Assembly (NCBI RefSeq): GCF_018449515.1
Contig: NZ_JAAVUQ010000051.1
Coordinates: forward strand, 1-47,354
Reading direction: 5' to 3'
Length of the DNA: 47,354 bases
Origin: Caballeronia sp. dw_19
GTDB taxonomy: Bacteria > Pseudomonadota > Gammaproteobacteria > Burkholderiales > Burkholderiaceae
Of the stretch, positions 43,800-47,354 are shown in pieces; the first letter of the stretch is position 1, and every line of letters starts with the position of its first letter. The notes under the pieces were generated by a model that was given only the letters and a program-made list of their open reading frames with translations, searched no databases and was not told where the DNA came from. The position numbers and the translations under genes are program-made.

Positions 43800-44205
43800 G
43801 CGACAATCTCGGATATGAAACGAGCGTCATGGGCTATGGCATTACAAGCAAAAACGCCCATCGCGGAAATCGAGCAAAATTGCGTAGCCATAAAACCCGG
43901 CCGATCTCGACCGGAATGACATCGGTTCATGGAAAGCACTGGCGGGGATCGCTCAAAGCGATGCCAAAGGGAACGCGCTGCTCGGCGACGTTCTGGTCGA
44001 GAACGTAACCAACTCGTACATTCGCGCGGAACATCGCATGGTGGCGGCTATCGGACTCGACAACACGTGATCATGGAAACCGCGGATGCGGTGCGGGTGA
44101 CGCATCGCGACAGCACGCAGGATGTGAAGAAGATCGTCGGACGGTTGAAGGCGTCGGGACATAAGGAGTCGGTCACGCATCGGCGAGTGGTACGGCCGTG
44201 TGGCC
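43800..44205 (+). pseudogene. manC: manC relic C (middle part of mannose-1-phosphate guanylyltransferase)
   Basis: From 43915 the frame reads NDIGSWKALAGIAQSDAKGN, ALLGDVLVENVTNSYIRAEH, RMVAAIGLDNT and then TGA. One base back, a second frame continues VIMETADAVRVTHRDSTQDV, KKIVGRLKASG, VTHRRVVRPCG. This is the ManC segment from WxDxGSW through ETADAVLVxxKDxxQDVKxIV to HRRVYRPWG. The cupin isomerase domain is missing. Upstream (43800-43914) weaker similarity, such as a decayed YAVMEKT, is likely but less sure. Orientation is the same as relics A and B. Confidence 0.88.
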
Positions 44206-44719
44206 GTCCGGGACTAAACCTTTGTACATGAAAGGGTTCATCAACTCAGTATCCTGCCACGCCCGGACTCGTTAAGGGCGCAGCAACGATTCACCAGTAT
44301 TTCGTCTTCCCTCTGCTTCACGATCAGCGTAAGTTCAGATCCTTCTGTTCTCTCCCGCCCGGCCCCGCTTTCTTGCGCGACCCATGTGTCGCGGTCATCC
44401 GCTTCGACTTCCCGACCTCTCAGTTTGACCCGCGCATGACAGATGACCGCGATTGCCCATTTCTACGCATCATCCAATCACGTTATCTGTTCACAGATTC
44501 GTCAGCGATGCTGAAGAACAGCCTATAGCGAGTCGATGTGCTAGCGCCATTGCACAAAGGGTTTGCCCGAATCGTACGAAAAGGCGTGCGACTCCCCACA
44601 TACCGCCCCTTTTAAGGGGAATACGTTGAGGTTGCGCGTCGGGAGACGCCGGGACCAACACTAACAATGCTTGTCGCCCAGATGGCTCGTGCATCAAGCA
44701 TGACACCAGAGAGACAACA
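44206..44719. other. Intergenic stretch upstream of the outer membrane protein gene
   Basis: About 510 bp have no recognisable gene on either strand. A short inverted repeat (CCCCTTTTAAGGGG, near 44610-44625) and a GC-rich segment follow. AGAGAG precedes the next ATG. The promoter of the outer membrane protein gene probably lies here. Confidence 0.5.
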
Positions 44720-45379
44720 ATGATCACCAAGACAATGATTTTGGCGGCTTGTAGTGCAGTCTGGATTGGCGGGGTACACGCACAGGAGATCTACTTACAG
44801 GGCGGCACGCAAGGCGCGGGCATCGGCGGTGCAATCGGGCTTGGCTCGAACTTCGGGCTTCACGCGGATTTCAACGCCATCAACCTTTCGCACAACTTCA
44901 CAGTAGGTGGAAATCGTTACGACGACGATATCCACGTGCGCCAGGGTGGTCTCTATCTGGACTTCTTCCCCTGGTCCAGCCTCGGGTTTCGCATGACGGG
45001 CGGTGTCCTCTTCACCGACGACAAACTCTCAGGCGTCTCCACGCCGTCAAACGGCACATATGTGTTTGGCGGCAAGCATTACCCCGCCTTGCCGGGAGAC
45101 ACCGCGACGGCAACGGCTGAATATCCCACGGTCATGCCTTATTTCGGCATTGGCTTCGGGCATCAGCCTTTGGCCAAAGGTTTTGGCTTCATAGCGGACT
45201 TGGGCGTAGCGTACGGCGTGCCGCGCACAAGCTATACGTTGTCTCCGTCGCTGGCCCAGCATGCCGGCCCAGCATTTGCCCAGCAGATCGCCAGTACAGG
45301 CGCGCAGGAACTCAGCGATAAAGCGCGGCGGTATCGCTGGTATCCGATAATTCAGATTGGCGTGTCTTATCGGTTCTGA
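44720..45379 (+). CDS. Outer membrane beta-barrel protein
   Basis: The 219-aa protein has a signal peptide (MITKTMILAACSAVWIGGVHA, cut before QEIY). Alternating Gly/aromatic strands follow (EIYLQGGTQGAGIGGAIGLG, NFGLHADFNAI, GGLYLDFFPW), ending in the C-terminal Phe of IQIGVSYRF, the BAM-recognition pattern. It resembles small YfaZ- or OmpW-like barrels of unknown function. AGAGAG lies upstream of the ATG. It is not obviously connected to the capsule and probably marks the right flank. A 13-bp hairpin covers its stop codon. Confidence 0.83.
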   Translation: MITKTMILAACSAVWIGGVHAQEIYLQGGTQGAGIGGAIGLGSNFGLHADFNAINLSHNFTVGGNRYDDDIHVRQGGLYLDFFPWSSLGFRMTGGVLFTDDKLSGVSTPSNGTYVFGGKHYPALPGDTATATAEYPTVMPYFGIGFGHQPLAKGFGFIADLGVAYGVPRTSYTLSPSLAQHAGPAFAQQIASTGAQELSDKARRYRWYPIIQIGVSYRF

Positions 45380-45390
45380 CACGCCAATCT
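45354..45390 (+). terminator. 13-bp perfect hairpin across the stop codon of the outer membrane protein gene
   Basis: AGATTGGCGTGTC (45354-45366) and GACACGCCAATCT (45378-45390) are perfect inverted repeats around an 11-nt loop. The TGA (45377-45379) lies at the loop/stem edge. There is no following T-run, so it may act with Rho, as a bidirectional terminator, or protect the mRNA 3' end. Confidence 0.65.
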
Positions 45391-45685
45391 CACTCCCTCA
45401 GCGAAAAGGCCCATTGTTTGCTGTGCGTTCTCGGTATTCGGTATTCGATCGCCGGAATCTAAAGCGAGCGCCAAGTGTAGGGTGATCGGAATCAACGAAT
45501 TGACATTCCGTCTCATTTGCGGGGGCATTTGATAATTCGATTCGATCTGTCGACTCGAAGAAAACGTGCGGGCGCCCTGAACGTTTATTGCTGATCCGTC
45601 CGCACGGCATAGTCGTCTTCTCGATTGCCCCGCTATCCCGCCACATCCACGTAAAATCACGGCACTCCCTCCGCCGGCTCCTTTC
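45391..45685. other. Intergenic stretch with the right copy of the 19-bp inverted repeat
   Basis: No gene was found in this 295-bp stretch. It holds the 19-bp repeat copy and AT-rich sequence around 45520-45560, a likely place for the MFS gene promoter. Confidence 0.5.
45498..45516 (-). repeat. 19-bp inverted repeat, right copy
   Basis: AATTGACATTCCGTCTCAT is the exact reverse complement of 20715-20733. The match stops at both ends, so it is a discrete 19-mer. No transposase was recognised beside it. Confidence 0.75.
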
Positions 45686-47134
45686 ATGCCCGACACAATC
45701 CGCTCGAACGTTACCCCCACGCCCTCGCCCCAATCGCTCACCGTCATGCTATGGCTGGTCGCCACGGGCTTTTTCATGCAGACCCTCGACTCGACCATCG
45801 TCAACACGGCGCTGCCGGCCATGGCGAAAAGCCTCGGCGAAGCGCCCCTTCGCATGCAGGGCGTGGTCATTGCGTATTCCCTGACCATGGCGACGGTCAT
45901 TCCGTTCTCCGGGTGGCTGGCCGACAAGCTGGGCACGCGCCACGTGTTTTTCAGCGCGATCCTGATCTTCACTATCGGCTCATTGCTTTGCGCGGATGCC
46001 CACTCGCTCATGCAACTCGTGATTTATCGCGTGGTGCAGGGTGTGGGGGGCGCCATGCTGCTACCGGTCGGACGCCTCTCGTTGCTGCGCGTGGTGCCGG
46101 CCGAACGTTATCTCAGCGCCATGTCGTTCGTGGCCATTCCGGGGTTGATCGGGCCGCTTATTGGACCGACGCTCGGTGGCTGGATCGTGCAGATTGCCTC
46201 GTGGCACTGGATCTTCCTGATCAACGTTCCGGTCGGCGTGATCGGTTGTATTGCCACGCGGCTCTTCATGACCGATAGCCGCAACCCGGCCACCGCGCCC
46301 TTCGATCTCGCGGGTTATCTGCTGCTCGCGGTCGGCATGGTTGCCCTGACCATCTCACTCGATGGCCTCGCCGATCTCGGCCTCCAGCACGCTGTCGTGC
46401 TGGTGCTGCTCGTGCTGAGCTTCGGGTGTTTCGTGGCCTACGGGTTGCACGCCGTGCGCGTGCCGCAGCCCATCTTTTCGCTCGATCTGTTCAAGATCCA
46501 TACGTTCAGCGTCGGCTTGCTCGGCAACCTGTTCGCGCGGATCGGCAGCGGCGCGATGCCGTATCTGCTGCCGCTGCTGTTGCAGATCAGTCTCGGTTAT
46601 TCGCCGTTTGAAGCCGGTCTCATGATGCTGCCCGTGGCCGCTGCGGGGATGCTGTCAAAGCGCATCGTGACGAGCCTGATCATGAAGCGCGGGTATCGGA
46701 GCGTATTGGTGGTCAACACGGTGCTTGTCGGGCTCACGATGGCCAGTTTCTCGCTCACCAGCGCCGATCAGCCTCTCTGGTTGCGGCTCGTGCAACTGGC
46801 GTTCTTCGGCGGCGTCAACTCCATTCAGTTCACCGCGATGAACACGCTCACGCTGAAGGACCTCGGCACTGGCGGTGCCAGCAGCGGCAACAGTTTGTTC
46901 TCGCTCGTGCAGATGTTGTCGATGAGTCTCGGCGTCACGATCGCCGGCGCGGTGCTTGCAACTTTCACCGGCATTCTGCCGCGCGTCACCGCGACGAATT
47001 CGTTGCCCGCCTTTCACGCGACGTTCCTCTGTGTCGGCATTATTACGGCTGCGTCAGCGTGGATTTTTGCGCAGCTTGGGCCAGAGATTCGCGCTGTGAA
47101 GAACAAGAAAACGGATCCGTCGGAAGCGCATTGA
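45686..47134 (+). CDS. DHA2-family MFS drug:H+ antiporter (MdtD/EmrB type)
   Basis: The 482-aa protein has many membrane helices, with DHA2 signatures. QTLDSTIVNTALPAMA is in TM1. GWLADKLGTRHVF is motif A. LYRVVQGVGGAMLLPVGR-like RVVQGVGGAML is motif B. GPLIGPTLGGWI is motif C, found in exporters. It resembles MdtD/HsrA-type transporters. The substrate is unknown. No adaptor or outer membrane partner gene is next to it. It is flanking chromosome, not an evident capsule gene. Confidence 0.9.
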   Translation: MPDTIRSNVTPTPSPQSLTVMLWLVATGFFMQTLDSTIVNTALPAMAKSLGEAPLRMQGVVIAYSLTMATVIPFSGWLADKLGTRHVFFSAILIFTIGSLLCADAHSLMQLVIYRVVQGVGGAMLLPVGRLSLLRVVPAERYLSAMSFVAIPGLIGPLIGPTLGGWIVQIASWHWIFLINVPVGVIGCIATRLFMTDSRNPATAPFDLAGYLLLAVGMVALTISLDGLADLGLQHAVVLVLLVLSFGCFVAYGLHAVRVPQPIFSLDLFKIHTFSVGLLGNLFARIGSGAMPYLLPLLLQISLGYSPFEAGLMMLPVAAAGMLSKRIVTSLIMKRGYRSVLVVNTVLVGLTMASFSLTSADQPLWLRLVQLAFFGGVNSIQFTAMNTLTLKDLGTGGASSGNSLFSLVQMLSMSLGVTIAGAVLATFTGILPRVTATNSLPAFHATFLCVGIITAASAWIFAQLGPEIRAVKNKKTDPSEAH

Positions 47135-47175
47135 ACGGTGGTTTTTGCTCGCGCCGGTGGACGGGTTGGGGGGTT

Positions 47176-47292
47176 TTGGGGTTGGTGGTCGGGGTGTTAG
47201 GTTCCGGGGTTGGCGGTCGGGGTCAGTGCCGGGTTGGTGCTTTCGGCGTTAGCGGTCGGGGTTAATGCTGGGTTGCTGCTTTCAGTGTTAGC
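47176..47292. repeat. 39-bp tandem repeat, inverted copy of the left-end array
   Basis: Two full 39-bp units (47215-47253, 47254-47292) and a degenerate third (about 47176-47214). Read on the minus strand, they match the repeat at 1-119 at about 80 percent of positions by eye. Units start GCTAAC and end CCCCGACC. The array follows the MFS gene. Confidence 0.75.
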
Positions 47293-47354
47293 GGCCTGCG
47301 AGAGTCGGATTTTCTCTTTATCACTATTAGCCACTGTGCGTGGCGGCACGTCAT

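Noticed and set aside
44065..44075. Programmed frameshift in relic C
   Set aside because: The rest of manC, including the start and the isomerase domain, is missing and no slippery sequence is evident, so it is ordinary decay.

Overview
The window looks like a capsule (K-antigen) locus on a replicon of a Burkholderiaceae bacterium (Burkholderia, Paraburkholderia or Caballeronia type). The evidence is the high GC, the KpsC/D/E/M/T/S set, and a gene order (KpsS, SDR, LTA-synthase-like protein, large PKS, LpxC-like protein, KBL-like enzyme) that matches, from memory, the wcbO-wcbT end of the Burkholderia pseudomallei capsule I cluster. No rRNA, tRNA or CRISPR was seen.

Layout. (1) Positions 1-2.4 kb hold a 39-40 bp tandem repeat, a GntR/UTRA regulator and a convergent CaiB/BaiF CoA-transferase. 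(2) Positions 2.5-16.6 kb, minus strand, hold one tightly coupled seven-gene operon: kpsS, SDR, LTA-synthase-like enzyme, 2533-aa reducing type I PKS, lpxC paralog, alpha-oxoamine synthase and GNAT. (3) A 0.8 kb divergent intergenic region follows. (4) Positions 17.4-20.0 kb carry kpsE-kpsM-kpsT, the ABC-2 exporter. (5) Positions 20.0-21.9 kb are a decayed stretch with short repeats, an IS5-type transposase relic and a fragment of a second kpsM. (6) Positions 21.9-30.0 kb hold a three-domain glycosyltransferase, an epimerase, a two-domain GT2 and a GT4 enzyme. (7) Positions 30.1-33.5 kb, minus strand, hold rmlBDAC for dTDP-L-rhamnose. (8) kpsD is also on the minus strand. (9) Positions 35.5-38.6 kb hold a GT4 gene and kpsC. 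(10) Positions 39.1-43.7 kb hold a secreted protein of unknown function, then an acyl-AMP ligase, an ACP and an AlgX-like acyltransferase. (11) Positions 44.7-47.1 kb hold an outer membrane protein and a DHA2 MFS transporter, followed by an inverted copy of the tandem repeat.

How it works together (inference from families). KpsC and KpsS build the beta-Kdo linker on a lipid. The glycosyltransferases and rhamnose pathway build the repeat unit. KpsM/T/E/D export the polymer through an ABC-transporter route. The minus-strand operon contains the enzyme classes of a sphingoid-type long-chain-base pathway (PKS acyl chain, decarboxylative amino-acid condensation, ketone reduction, N-acylation or deacylation, headgroup transfer) and could make a dedicated amino-lipid for the capsule. 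The 40.8-43.7 kb cassette could decorate the polymer with an acyl group.

Three decayed fragments of manC (mannose-1-phosphate guanylyltransferase), at 35.0, 38.7 and 43.9 kb, and a kpsM fragment at 21.7 kb lie at the edges of gene cassettes. They suggest that an ancestral mannose- or heptose-type capsule was overwritten piecemeal by cassette exchange. A 19-bp exact inverted repeat (20.7 and 45.5 kb) and the inverted 39-bp repeats (window ends) bracket the variable region and the whole locus.
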